Part shown: positions 10,870-21,128 of the stretch, piece after piece
Numbering within the stretch: the first letter of the stretch is position 1
Layout of the letters: every line of letters begins with the position of its first letter
DNA from: Branchiostoma floridae
Lineage: Eukaryota > Chordata > Leptocardii > Amphioxiformes > Branchiostomatidae
Assembly (NCBI RefSeq): GCF_000003815.2
Contig: NC_049987.1
Span: 5,352,116 to 5,384,601, forward strand
DNA length: 32,486 bases
Direction: 5' to 3'
The notes under the pieces: model-generated
What the model was told of the DNA's origin: nothing
Seen by the model: only the letters and a program-made list of their open reading frames with translations
Database searches by the model: none
Translations under genes and position numbers: made by a program

Positions 10870-11620
10870 TAGTAGAAGTGTTGTTTTGTTTTTGTTTTCA
10901 AGCTGAAAACTTAAATCTTCTTCTTGTTTTGTATGAGCCATTGCATAAACGGAGACGTCTCGAATTTTTAAAGAATTTGTCGGTCTTTCGCTTCATTTCT
11001 TTTCTGAAAAATTCCAGGACCAACAACTTAACTTGATGTGGCTTTATCTATATATTTCATTTCCTTCTTTGTTAAGTATATCCTCCTGCATACCACTATT
11101 AAATTGTTTTACTTTGTATGCAACAGCCATCGGGCGTAATCTTGTTGTGTTTGTGTTATAATTTCCTGCTCGTAGCGTGCGAGACCCGGAGGATAGGAGT
11201 TGCTACCTTGTTCGAGGGTTTCTTTTCGGGGGTCAGCGGTGATACCCTGGTACTGGGAGAGTTTTATTGGGCTAAAACTCTGGCAGTTTAAAGTTACTTA
11301 CAATTTGAATGTACAAAGTTTACGTAATAAAAACGACAACAACACTAGAAGTACCTACATTTGCTCGGGAAAAAATACATCACTTTTCTTTCCAGTACAG
11401 TGAGAGAAATGTTTCCACTATAGACATGTGGCCACTATAGAAAAAATGCTGATCTATTGACAAAGAGCAATAAGTAACACATAATTTTAGTACCCACTGA
11501 TCTTTATTCATTTAAAAATTGCACATGTAAGCCAATTGTTTAGATTTACAGTTTAAATGATTATGACGAGAAATATTGATGAGAAAATAATCATTTTCGC
11601 CACTGTCAAACCTACGTATC
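10870..11620. other. Unannotated intergenic stretch
   Basis: AT-rich sequence with short ORFs lacking domains. No supported gene. Confidence 0.4.
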
Positions 11621-12311
11621 AAAACTAAACGCAAACTGGCCAATTTTCCCGCGTTTTCCGCCAAGTTACATTTTCTCGATTGTCTCAACTAACCCAAGGA
11701 CTAACCCCTTCCAAAGTCAACTCTGTCAAAAATGATGGATATCGCCATGCGGAATGTTGGTTAATTCAACGTCAAAGACTTGTATTCTAACGTTCAATGC
11801 ATGCGTACCGTCCGCTACCGCTCAAATGACCCTGTCTGAACTCCAAATCCTCGCAAACTACAATTTTAAACCGGGCACAGGGTGACATATGGTCACTGTA
11901 ATGCTGTAATATGCATGTGTTTTTGTCTGTATATACGGCATTGGAAGCCAGCTTATGAATATTAATTAGCATTCGCCTTCTCGGCGCTGATTGGCTGGCT
12001 CTTTAAATTCAATTAACTCTCCCCAAAGCGCAGGCTGCCGCAGGTGTGTGGGGTCATTGGAGTTCACGTACGGGAGGAGGCCGAAAGAAATCCCATTTCC
12101 CCTCAGAAAAGTACTGAAATTAAGCATTTTAAAGTAGTTTATGCCAAACATTTTACATGGATCATTTTACCAACTATCTAATGCCTATCTACACCAAATT
12201 TCAGGTCATTCCATTGTAATATCAGGTACAGTGGGCCAAAATATACCGTTTTGGTCAAAACATTACCTTTAAACCTCAATACAATCATTCAAGAGGCAGA
12301 TATGAAAAAAA
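11621..12311. repeat. Tandem duplication, copy 1
   Basis: The unit begins AAAACTAAACGCAAACTGGC and ends near an A-run at 12304-12315. The whole unit is repeated directly from 12312 (offset 691 at the start, 674 at the end), with mostly single-base differences and a few small indels. The unit holds a GGCGCTGATTGGCTGGCTC block and an ATGAATATTAATTAGCATTC block. A 61-residue minus ORF (11787-11972) is shared with copy 2. Confidence 0.93.
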
Positions 12312-13125
12312 AAAACTAAACGCAAACTGGCCAATTTTCCCGCATTTTCCGCCAAGTAACATTTACTCGATTGTCTCAACTAACCCTACCAAATTCAACT
12401 CTGCCGAAAATGATTGATATGGCCATGCGAAATGTTGGTTAATTCAACGACAAAGACTTGTATTCTAACGTTCAATGCATGCGTACCGTCTGCTACCACT
12501 CAAATGACCCTGTCTGAACTCCAAATCCTTGCAAACTACAATTTTAATCCGGGCACAGGGTGACATATGGCCACTGTAATGCTGTAATATGCATGTGTTT
12601 CTGTCTGTATATACGGCATTGGAAGCCAGCTTATGAATATTAATTAGCATTCGCCTTCTCGGCGCTGATTGGCTGGCTCTTTAGATTCAATTAACTCTCC
12701 CCAAAGCGCAGGCTGCCGCAGGTGTGTGGGGTCACTGGAGTTCAAGGCAGGAGGCCGAAAGAAAACCAATTTCACCTCAAAAAGTGCTGAAATTAAGCAT
12801 TTCAAAGTAGTTTATGCCAAAAAATTTACTTGGATCATTTTACCAACTATCTAATGCCTATCTATACCAAATTTAAGGCCATTCCATTGTAAGACCAGGG
12901 TACAGGGGGCCAAAATATACCGTTTTGGTCAAAACGTGACCTTTAAACCTCAATAAAATCATTCAAGAGGCAGATATGACAAAAATGAGAAAAAAGCATC
13001 AAGGCATTGGCCCACTCTACCCTTGTGCCAAATTTTAGGTCATTCGGTCCAGGAATGGCGGAGATGAATCACTTTGAAGATTTGACAGGAGAAAGAAAGA
13101 AAGAAAGAAAGAAACATTACGAATA
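12312..13125. repeat. Tandem duplication, copy 2, with (GAAA)n tail
   Basis: The direct repeat of 11621-12311 runs to about 12980. It then continues beyond the duplicated part to a (GAAA)n run at 13091-13114 and CATTACGAATACAATATATT. The simple-repeat tail suggests that copy 2 keeps the original 3' end of a retroelement and that copy 1 is the added unit. Confidence 0.9.
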
Positions 13126-13513
13126 CAATATATTTCACCATACTATGTATGGCTGAAATATAAAAAGTTATTTCGAACCGGCCGTGACCTCTCAAGGTGA
13201 TTTGCTTTAGCCACATGGCCGTCTAGATTTGCAAGTTGAAATTGCTATCTCACGCTTGCACGAGGCCCGCCCGCTGTACCCATAGACTACAAATGTCAAT
13301 CCGTGTTAGGCTACTTTAAGCTTCTTACGGGAAAGTTATTATGGAATGTATCCAAACTCATCAGACCCGACTTTTGGAAAGTTGACACATTCTAATACCC
13401 TATTATTTTCAGACGCGCTTGGTTACTTTATGTCTTACTCAATACTATACATTCAGTACAACTGGTTGAGCATTTTTATAGAACGAAAATAGAACTAGCC
13501 ATCCACCCGTCTC
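13126..13513. other. Unannotated intergenic stretch
   Basis: No supported feature is recognised. Confidence 0.4.
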
Positions 13514-14212
13514 TTATGCCATGTTGATTTGATTATATGGATGACATCCACTAGGAACTCCAAAACTTTTGCGAGTGGGCCAATAAAAGAAAGCTTGACC
13601 CAAGAAAAGTACTATACATAGTACTTAAGACACAAATTATGGTATTTGGACGAGTATAGCTATAACCTTGTTTACATAAAGATAGGATTTTAAAACACCA
13701 GTTGGAGATACAAACAAGCGAGTGGATGTCATCCATATCTAATCGTGGGGCCGCGTAGCACAGTGGTAGTGTATTCGGCCCGTGTGACCGAGAGGTCGCC
13801 GGTTCGAATCCGCCTGCCGTGTTGCCGGTCTTGTGCCCTTGGGAAAGGCACTTTACACGACTTTCCTCACTTTACTCAATTCCCTCGGATAGGACGTTAA
13901 ATGGAGGTCCCGTGTTTGGGGAGAGCCACACCCCGGGCACGTAAAAGAACCCGCCACATGTGCGATGGTGTGATGTTAGCGGATCAAACCATTCCGGCCA
14001 AAAAGGGGTAGGGAATTTCCCGAGCAGCCTCGTAACCCCTGCTTCGCCTATTGAGTCAGTGAAGTCAAGCTTGCTTAAGCTTGATGTTTCTGACTGAGGG
14101 AGAAGAGATGCTGCTACAGTTATCGCTATGGGCCGCTCTTCATCACCATGATGGTAACATCACGCCCTACGAACCTGATTTAGAAAAAAAAAATCAAATC
14201 AACACGGCCTTT
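13514..14212. mobile_element. MITE, family B copy 1, split by a SINE
   Basis: The left end (13514 onward, GCCATGTTGATTTGATTATA, then TGGATGACATCC) matches the left end of the element at 21129. The right end is in two pieces: GTGGATGTCATCCATAT at 13720-13736, and ATCAAATCAACACGGCC at 14193-14209. Between them lies a SINE. Joining the pieces gives the expected inverted copy of the left end. No transposase is present. Confidence 0.85.
13746..14192 (+). mobile_element. tRNA-derived SINE
   Basis: The head has a pol III A box (TAGCACAGTGG, 13756-13766) and a perfect B box (GGTTCGAATCC, 13801-13811). It is followed by a TTGTGCCCTTGGGAAAGGCA block. The central domain at 13881-13958 includes CGGATAGGACGTTAAATGG and GGTCCCGTG. 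A body follows to an A-run at 14184-14192. It has no protein and would depend on a LINE. Similar central sequence occurs in the 5S-headed SINE at 27200-27390. Confidence 0.9.
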
Positions 14213-14333
14213 GCCACAACAGCCTGCAACAAGATGCATCCAAACCTTATCTATAAAAATGTATCCAACTTCAACAGGTTAAATCCCGTTGAATTTGGAA
14301 ACATAATGCATAAAACTTTGTCTTGCTAAATAG

Positions 14334-14740
14334 CAATCACTCGAGCAACTGGATAATATTTTTCATAGTTAGGGTATAAAACCTGATCTTCAGTACGATC
14401 TCATCATCATCACTGGATGTTACTTGAAGCATCCGACTGTTTCAAAATCATACCCAGTACTTGCTTGAGCAACTGCTATGTGGTGTGTCTTATTTCTTGA
14501 ATGTGGAAAAGGCTTAAGCTTTACGTCCAACACCGAGTTGAATTGGGACTTACCCAAATTTTCAGCCGACTCCGTCAGCCTTGTTCACGGAATGGACCCG
14601 TCTGCTGTAGCTTCCGGACGTGACGTCAGGGACACACGACTGCAGCAGAGGGTCGTAGATGCCAGATAACCTGTGTCGCCCCCCGTCTCTGTTCAACGTT
14701 GGACGTTATTTCTTGAATGTTTAACCTTCATCGACGTATA
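14334..14740. repeat. Dispersed repeat with inverted ACTCRAGCAACTGG arms
   Basis: ACTCGAGCAACTGGATAAT at 14339 onward and the inverted TTGCTTGAGCAACTG near 14460-14474 bracket about 130 bp. The same arm motif recurs at 24284-24320 and 25837-25890. A 63-residue plus frame at 14478-14669 follows; I do not recognise it and treat it as repeat sequence. Confidence 0.5.
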
Positions 14741-15320
14741 ATGTTTTGACTGTGTGTCACGCATCATACATAAAAAAGGAGCTCATCTATGCTGGTCGAC
14801 AATACAAAGCCTGATTGTCCGACTTGATGCACCGTTTTGTATGCTATCGTGCAGCCGTGCAGCGGAAGACGTTATCGCGCAACAATGGTCAGTAAAACTA
14901 AAAGACATGAGATGTCTTTCATCCCACGTGCCTTAAGTCTGCTGAATTGTGGGGGTCTGGAAGAATCACTTCAAGGACATCCAAAATGAAACTTTTAACA
15001 AGGTTTTTGTAAGATAAACTGTCTGGGACAGTTTGGAATGTGATTTTGACATCTAGTTCTCCAGCTGCTGTCGTCGCCATGTTGGTGGGTTGAATGGGAA
15101 GGGTTCCAAGATGGCTGTCAGTCATTCCAAACACACAAATCATTCTAAAAGGGAATTCTCCATATTCTGATATCTTTTATGGATGTACGTAGAGGTAGAA
15201 TATCCCAGTTGAGGTAGAGAAATTAACATTACAATGTGATAGGGAATTTCCTCAGTAGTTTAAGTATCACAGGTATGAGATCTTAAGTTGTATTAAGGTC
15301 TTTTTATTAAGAATGATTGT
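14741..15320. other. Unannotated intergenic stretch
   Basis: Short ORFs without recognisable domains. No supported gene. Confidence 0.35.
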
Positions 15321-15390
15321 AATTGATACGCAATTCAGACATGTACATTGACTGCCATGTATCTACAAATAAACTATTCTATTCTTGTTG
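15320..15390 (+). repeat. Possible retroelement 3' tail
   Basis: AATTCAGACATGTACATTGA is followed by CTACAAATAAACTATTC and TATTC repeats. An AATAAA signal with a pyrimidine-rich repeat end resembles a LINE 3' terminus on the plus strand. No coding remnant is attached, so the call is weak. Confidence 0.3.
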
Positions 15391-15829
15391 TCGGTTATAT
15401 GATTACACTGGCGGAGTATTTGGTAATGTATCTACATTATGATGGCCTAGCCTGTCTGGAATCAAATCGTGACGTGTAGCATGTAATGTTTATTGGGAAG
15501 GAATTATCTGTAAGGTGGCTTGCGGGCCGACTATCACGTACGCCGTCATTCCATACCAGCCACTGAGAATGTTTGCCTGTATAAAGGACGATGGCTAAAC
15601 ATAACCACATACACTTTTCTCTACTCCTGCACCTGTTTTATCTATTGTTTATCGTCTTATGTATCATGCAACGTTACTTTCTTGTTGTGTCAATAAACAA
15701 ACAAATTTTGTGCATGAGACCACGCTGAGTTGAGTGTCGATCTTGCGGCATTCTGGTTAATGGAGCTCATCAAGTGTTAATTTATGTGATCGGCTTGCCA
15801 ATAAAGTTGGACGTGTCAGCCTTCACTCG
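15391..15829. other. Unannotated intergenic stretch
   Basis: No supported feature is recognised. Confidence 0.35.
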
Positions 15830-16175
15830 CAATAAAGAAGAACTTTATTGCACGACAATTGTACATGGTACAAAGTATGGCAACAACTATTACATAAAGT
15901 ACAAAATAGATGTATAGGATAAAGCTTAACATCATAGTTAACATAACAATAAGGGCTAATATGCATAATTCATTCATATAGTATCATACTGAAGTAGGCT
16001 AATCATTAGCTTCAGTATTCTTTCTAATAGCAAAGCAGTCCTTGATATATTTGCCTATTTTTGCATTATGGGAGTTCTGACATCTAAATAAATGTGCAAA
16101 TCTGTCTGTAGCATCGAGTCTTTTGAAATATGTTGTACTTGCTTCGAGAAACGTGAATAATAAATGCGTTATCTA
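15830..16175 (-). pseudogene. LINE 3' remnant, C-terminal ORF fragment plus 3' UTR
   Basis: A minus frame from about 16165 to a stop at 15999-16001 reads TYFKRLDATDRFAHLFRCQN, then SHNAKIGKYIKDCFAIRKN and a short end. It parallels the C-terminus of the LINE at 29893 (ATDKFLFLMR, then ICSYIYTCTKKRED). A TAG interrupts the frame just upstream. The 3' UTR runs to about 15835 (AAGAACTTTATTGCACGAC), like the tail of the 29775 element (GACCTTTATTGTACATTC). A short 5'-truncated dead copy of the same LINE type. Confidence 0.65.
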
Positions 16176-16344
16176 TTGTCGCTGGTGTTCATTAGACCGG
16201 CATGTAGAGCACTGAGATTCCAACACTGATAAATTCAATTTTCCTACACTAAAGTGCCCACACCTTAGATTGATACCCAATGTGCATATGATCAATTAAT
16301 GGCAATTAGACTTCGTGAGGATGATGGCTCTCAAGTCACGTAAA

Positions 16345-16461
16345 AGGCTATCCTGGTAACGAGCCGTATTATAGCTCCCGTGTCTCTTCTGTCCTAATAC
16401 GTATTTGCGAAGAGGACAGAAGAGACTCGGGAGCTATAATACGGCTAGATACCAGGCTATT
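16345..16461. mobile_element. Palindromic foldback element (MITE-like)
   Basis: The left arm (16346-16396, containing GAGCCGTATTATAGCTCCCG, then TGTCTCTTCTGTCCT) and the right arm (from about 16413, AGGACAGAAGAGACTCGGGA, then GCTATAATACGGCTAGATACCAGGCT) are inverted copies around a 15-20 nt loop. The stem is about 45-50 bp with few mismatches. No target duplication was identified. Confidence 0.8.
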
Positions 16462-17315
16462 AAAAGATTGTAAAAGGCTTACCCTACTCTTTTACTTTAA
16501 CTTCTCGTGCATAGATATGTTCAGAGAATTGCTATTGCTGTCACCACATCTGTCGTTGGTGCAACTGTGTCTCACCGTTACCAACTCTCACCCCCAGCAT
16601 AATCTATAATCAATGCAAGTTCATTCATTATGGAGTACATCAAACTAACACTTGACAGCATAATAAAACCTGTATATGATTGAACCACATCAAAAGTTGA
16701 CGTATTGTCATTACTTGAGTGAACACTACCTGGCCTTAGTGCCAGACATGAAGCCTGTTAATTACTGGTCGATGTCTATGTTCAAGGATTATCAGTGTCT
16801 TTGGTGTTTTGTATTTTGTATCCTATCAAATCTACGTCCGAAATGCACCCGTATGTACATGTAGTCACCCTGAGATATGTATATATATACGGCCTTATGG
16901 TAACGTTCATATGTTGATGTAATATTCTTTTACACTTTCGACCAATATCTAGTTCTTTTACCTAATCTTTCCCTTAGGCATGTAGTGATCGTCGGTATCT
17001 GTATTGACACGGAAGCCCATCTGAATATTATCATGAAACAATCAAAGCTAGGTCTCTTATCCATAAATGAACCCTGCTTCTCTAACTCACAGTCTTAAGC
17101 TAAGATTACGAGTACTAGTATCTCATTGCGCGCGGGTAAGGGAACTGGTATCTCTCTCGGACGCATGACGCAAACAAAAGCCCTGGTCTGTGGCGTCTTA
17201 TTATTACTATCCCATCAATCTAAATCCTCTGCTGGAAATTAAAAGTTAGTTCTATTTTCCAATGAGTATCCGAACTCAATCTAATTCAGTCTTCGGATAG
17301 GATCACCAATATCTC
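16462..17315. other. Unannotated intergenic stretch
   Basis: AT-rich sequence, no recognisable gene or repeat. Confidence 0.4.
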
Positions 17316-17577
17316 GCAGGTAAAGGTGTCCCACTACACTTGGGGCACCGGTGCGGCACTGCGGGGTTCGTTCACTGCGGCACTGTTGTGTTATTTTCGC
17401 CGATATTTCATGATTTAGATGTTGTGTAATACGTAAAATTATTACGCAATGGCCTAGAAGATTAAAAAAATACGCAAAACGTAAGAAAATTCGTTCTTTA
17501 TCTCTGAAATTCGTTGTGAAATCTTCGAACCTCGGAGTGCCATACCGGCGCCCCAAGTGCAGTGAGATACCACCTTA
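17316..17577. mobile_element. MITE-like inverted-repeat element
   Basis: The left arm (about 17325-17363, with CACTTGGGGCACCGGTGCGG) is matched inverted by 17533-17573 (reverse complement CACTTGGGGCGCCGGTATGG). The arms are about 40 bp at roughly 80% identity by eye. The interior is about 170 bp and non-coding. A 91-residue minus ORF over it is not supported. Confidence 0.7.
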
Positions 17578-19040
17578 AGATTATAGATACCAGTCTAAGA
17601 AGAAGCAAACGGAAGCCCTCTCGTCTTTGGTACGGTACCTTATTCTTTCGGGTATCTAAATATTCTGATTGGACAAGCAGAGCTAGTTGTCCTTCCCCAA
17701 ATCGACTGCACTACCCGAAATCACTGTGCACCTATTTTTCTCTCCCCTGTCTCCCCACGAGCCATCTTCAAAGATCAGGAAAAAAGATCATCCAAGTCTT
17801 CCAACTGAACTTAGGGAAGGACTTTTCTATCCTACCAACCAAAGACGCTCCCCTGAAACAGCTAACATCACAAAAACCTATCTACCATGGTGCAAATGAA
17901 AGCGCGCGCTCAGTTTTTACACCCCCGTTCTTTCAGCCTGTGCGTTATCCTCTGCGTTTCTTTCCAGAACCCCAGCACGCAAAGCTACGTCAGTGGAATG
18001 ATTAGTCCCGAGCGCGCCAGTTTACTAAGTAAATTTAGCTGGCGATGATGTCATGGAGGTTCAAAAAAGAAATAAAGCATTTTATTAGTACTTACTGACC
18101 TCTACGGCAGATTGCTTATGGGGTGTCCACCAGATGATGTTGCTTTGCGGACGTAAAAGGATGTAAATGCTGTAAACAATTTGATTTGCCTCTTGTGATA
18201 GGATTTACGTTTTTGAAAGGTTCCAATCTATAGCCCTTTCAACACAGGTACTTAGAAGTAACCTGCAAGCTGTCTCACGTTTTGTGTAAATTTTTACACA
18301 ACGTTTTATGTAATTTCAATCAGGAAAACTTTTCATGCATATATGTAATGCAGATGTCAAAATCAATGATACGAATGCATTTTTTTTGTTGCATACTATA
18401 TTGCTGACCTGAGAGGAAGTAGGTACGATGACAAACCGAATGATTTGCTCCCGCCCGGTGTAGCCGGAGCACTGAGCGCGTGCATTAGTAGTGCGGCTGC
18501 GGATGTGGCGGTGAGAAGTGTTCTCCGCATCAGTAGAGACACTCGGCCATACCCTGGACAGGGGCAAGGGTTCGGTGAGTAAGTCTACTATTGTTTTGTA
18601 AGTAGATGGCGTAAAGGGTGTTGTGGAGTTCGTACAGCCTTTAAGAAGAAAATCAACATTTTCTCTCCTTCGTCGTGAAGTACATTATTTTACAAGTAGA
18701 TTGTACTCGCTTATTGAAGGGTGAACGTACTGTGGGTCTTACCATTTTTCCAAGGAAGAGAAAGCTGTTTTATTTTCTGTTTCGTATTCATCACCATTCG
18801 ATGTATATATGATTCTATGTTTATATGTAGAGGTTCCTTCGGTTCATAAATGAACAATGGGGGGTGATGGGGGGGGGGGATTTACAAAAGGACATCGTTG
18901 TTTTCCTTACGATCTCCTCATAATCCTCCGTCTTCTTCTTCTTCAAACGGAAGTACACATGTAGGTACTATATAGTAGAGTAGATTCATCCCTCAAGCTA
19001 CCGCGACATCTTGCACACTGCAGTCGTCCCTCAGAAAGAC
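17578..19040. other. Unannotated intergenic stretch
   Basis: A 147-codon plus ORF (17562-18005) has no recognisable domain and begins inside the MITE's right arm. A G-rich run is at 18858-18880. I support no gene here. Confidence 0.4.
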
Positions 19041-19200
19041 ATCTGGAGCCGCATAGTTCAAGTTTTGAACTTTTATTCAGCCTGTCGGCCAAACTAGTTT
19101 CGCTATGTACATGTGTACAGCTTCTTCAGTGGCTAGAGGCTAAATGACACAAGTACAGTGAAGTTTGCACTTATATACCTTTCCTGTGCATTCTGCCCTG
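19041..19200 (-). mobile_element. Probable Penelope-like element remnant (pLTR piece)
   Basis: The stretch surrounds a type I hammerhead motif and carries a downstream AATAAAAGTTC block on the minus strand. Penelope-like retroelements are known to encode hammerheads with very short stem III in their terminal repeats. No reverse transcriptase or GIY-YIG coding sequence is present, so the assignment rests on the ribozyme. Ends are arbitrary. Confidence 0.55.
19075..19145 (-). ncRNA. Hammerhead ribozyme motif, type I, minimal stem III
   Basis: Read on the minus strand: ATTTAGCCT (19145-19137) pairs with AGGCTGAAT (19083-19075), 9 bp of outer stem I. After an internal loop (CTA facing CGAC), GCCA (19133-19130) pairs with TGGC (19091-19088). 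The conserved box CTGAAGA (19129-19123) is next. Stem II is a hairpin at 19122-19102 (GCTGTAC, loop, GTACATAGC, with a small bulge). Then come GAAA (19101-19098) and a very short stem III within ACTAGT. The expected cleavage is 3' of the T at 19092 (GUU site). The short stem III suggests activity as a dimer. Activity is inferred, not shown. Confidence 0.8.
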
Positions 19201-19523
19201 GTACATATTGCACCTTAGATCCTAGGAACAGGTTGACCTGGTTACATGTAGGTACTGTTTTCCTTTTCCGATTCTCAATGTAGATATGTTTGATCGTAGA
19301 CACGTCGGCAGCTGGTCTTGTGTTCTACGCGTACTTTTAAAATGTGTGGGAAACGTTAACACCAGACGCACCGTGGTATTCGGGATTTAACGTATACAGA
19401 AATTAGTTGACATACGTTTAACTTCAGAATCAGCCACTCACACTCGCAGGTTGCCTCCGAAACGTGACGATAAGCGCGGCAGGGTGCTTTATCTAGGTTC
19501 AAAGATAAAATCTCTCAATTCAG
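19201..19523. other. Unannotated intergenic stretch
   Basis: No supported feature is recognised. Confidence 0.35.
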
Positions 19524-19716
19524 ATGCAGAACTAATCTCCAAACAGATCCTGCGGTGAAATAGGATAGCATCAAAGCTGGCCAAGGAGTATAGCCGGCCA
19601 AAGGGAGTCAAGCAGGCACCGCTCGCATACACACTCCTAGACCGGCTTCACTCCTCTGCCAGCTTTTGATGTTATCTTATGCTACCGAAGGATCTGCTTG
19701 GAGATTAATGCAGAAC
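19524..19716. mobile_element. Foldback MITE, family A copy 2, 9-bp target duplication
   Basis: The body is 19533-19707 (175 bp), from TAATCTCCAAACAGATCCTG to GGATCTGCTTGGAGATTA. ATGCAGAAC is found directly outside both ends (19524-19532 and 19708-19716). Internal blocks ATCAAAGCTGGCCAAGGAGT and CACTCCTCTGCCAGCTTTTG are inverted partners. Confidence 0.92.
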
Positions 19717-19829
19717 ATCATTCTGGGTTTAGAAACACTACGATGACGTTTCTTACCCAGTTACGGTATAACTCATCTGGATTGTTTCTTTGTATCTTAT
19801 TACAGTGTACATAAAAATTCTATTAGATG

Positions 19830-20044
19830 TACAGTCAACCTGGTTATTAGGGGCCACCTCTACAGAGGGGCCACCTGTCCATAGTGGCCACTTTTTGTCT
19901 GTCCCTTGGGTATTTTATCTACACCTCTTGCCACCTCTATACAGNNNNNNNNNNNNNNNNNNNNNNNNNNNNNNNNNNNNNNNNNNNNNNNNNNNNNNNN
20001 NNNNNNNNNNNNNNNNNNNNNNNNNNNNNNNNNNNNNNNNNNNN
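19830..20044. repeat. GGCCACCTCTA-type repeat running into a gap
   Basis: GGGGCCACCTCTACAGAGG, GGGCCACCTGTCCATAGTGG, and TTGCCACCTCTATACAG are diverged short units at 19850-19944. The sequence then breaks into 100 N (19945-20044), so the repeat probably continues in the missing part. Confidence 0.6.
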
Positions 20045-21128
20045 ACCCTGACGGGAAGGGGGAACTCTGCCATTTCTTCGTCGGCATCAGGGTCATGCCT
20101 CCTCGTAAATTAGAGCTCGCAGACTCGTCGTCCGATCGAATCGCGCCTAATGTGAGGGGGGTATAAAGAAATCCGTTACCGTAGCTGGATAGAAAGATAA
20201 AAAATAGACGTAACACCAAGACATCCGAAACCGTACTTCTTATATGTGTACCAACAAGAGTTTGAAGTTGCAATTATATGACGCCCTTGTTGGCAGCTAT
20301 TGTGACATGTACTGGTTTTGTTTCCTGTGGTGATTTCTTGGCACATTCACATTATTAGTCCACCGATGTTGGAATTGTTTCGTGGTCCCATGGCACATTG
20401 AAATAGCCATCTGACGCCATGAGTTTTCCCTGGTTAGATAAACTGTAATCAAACGAAAATTATGTTTACGCAGCCACGCGACTTGGTAGGCTGGTCTGAC
20501 GTCCTTCCCCTACTAGCAATTATCTGAGATCAGTCAGGCTATATGTGTCCAATATGCCGGCCGCCGTCATTGCTTGAATAGCTCGTTTGTCGGTTTGAAT
20601 GGGCCAATTTTTCTCTTATTCATAACCTGCACATACATCTTCATCATCCAAACCCCGTCGTTGTCTGATGTAGACGCCAGAAGACAAGCTTGAGAAGGAC
20701 CGTTCACTAACCCTTTAGATATAGATGTGTTACCTCTCACTGTGGCAGCCTGGGTGCAAAAAATACGTTATTCTCTTTCTGAAAGTTTCTCCTTAAACAT
20801 TAACCGGACTGTCGAAGTGAGGGGCTGAAAGGAGACCGCCATTGAAAATGCAAACTTGATTTTCTTCTGTCGACATGCATTAATTCCTTTTACGCCCGAA
20901 TGTTGTATCTCAACCCTTACATCTGAAAACATCCTGAGATGTTTCAAACAAAATTAAGATTTTGTAAAAAAACCATCTTGAGATTTCTTTAAAAGCCTTA
21001 AACAAACCAATTTTCTAGATCGATAGTGTAGCGTTGAAGCTTTCTGCAGGGTGCCAGATTTGTCCGACGTACCCTGCTTATTCCAACTTCAGCCTGTCCT
21101 GCTGTACTCGTTTTTTTTACTCTAAACA
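20045..21128. other. Unannotated intergenic stretch
   Basis: ORFs here are short or cross the gap. No gene, RNA or clear repeat is recognised. Confidence 0.4.

Noticed and set aside
10440-10901. ORFs running through the N gaps
   Set aside because: The middle of each is a placeholder for unknown sequence.
11787-12650. A 61-residue minus ORF conserved in both tandem copies
   Set aside because: The copies share it because the DNA is duplicated. The differences I can see are mostly amino-acid changing, which does not indicate selection on a protein.
13746-13818. Functional tRNA gene
   Set aside because: A and B boxes are good, but acceptor-stem pairing is not convincing and the sequence continues into a SINE body with an A-rich tail.
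14478-14669. A 63-residue plus ORF
   Set aside because: It looks somewhat protein-like (LVHGMDPSAVASG) but lies in a dispersed-repeat context and has no recognised domain or splice sites. Left as repeat.
17562-18005. A 147-residue plus ORF
   Set aside because: No domain recognised; it begins inside a MITE arm and lies in AT-rich sequence.
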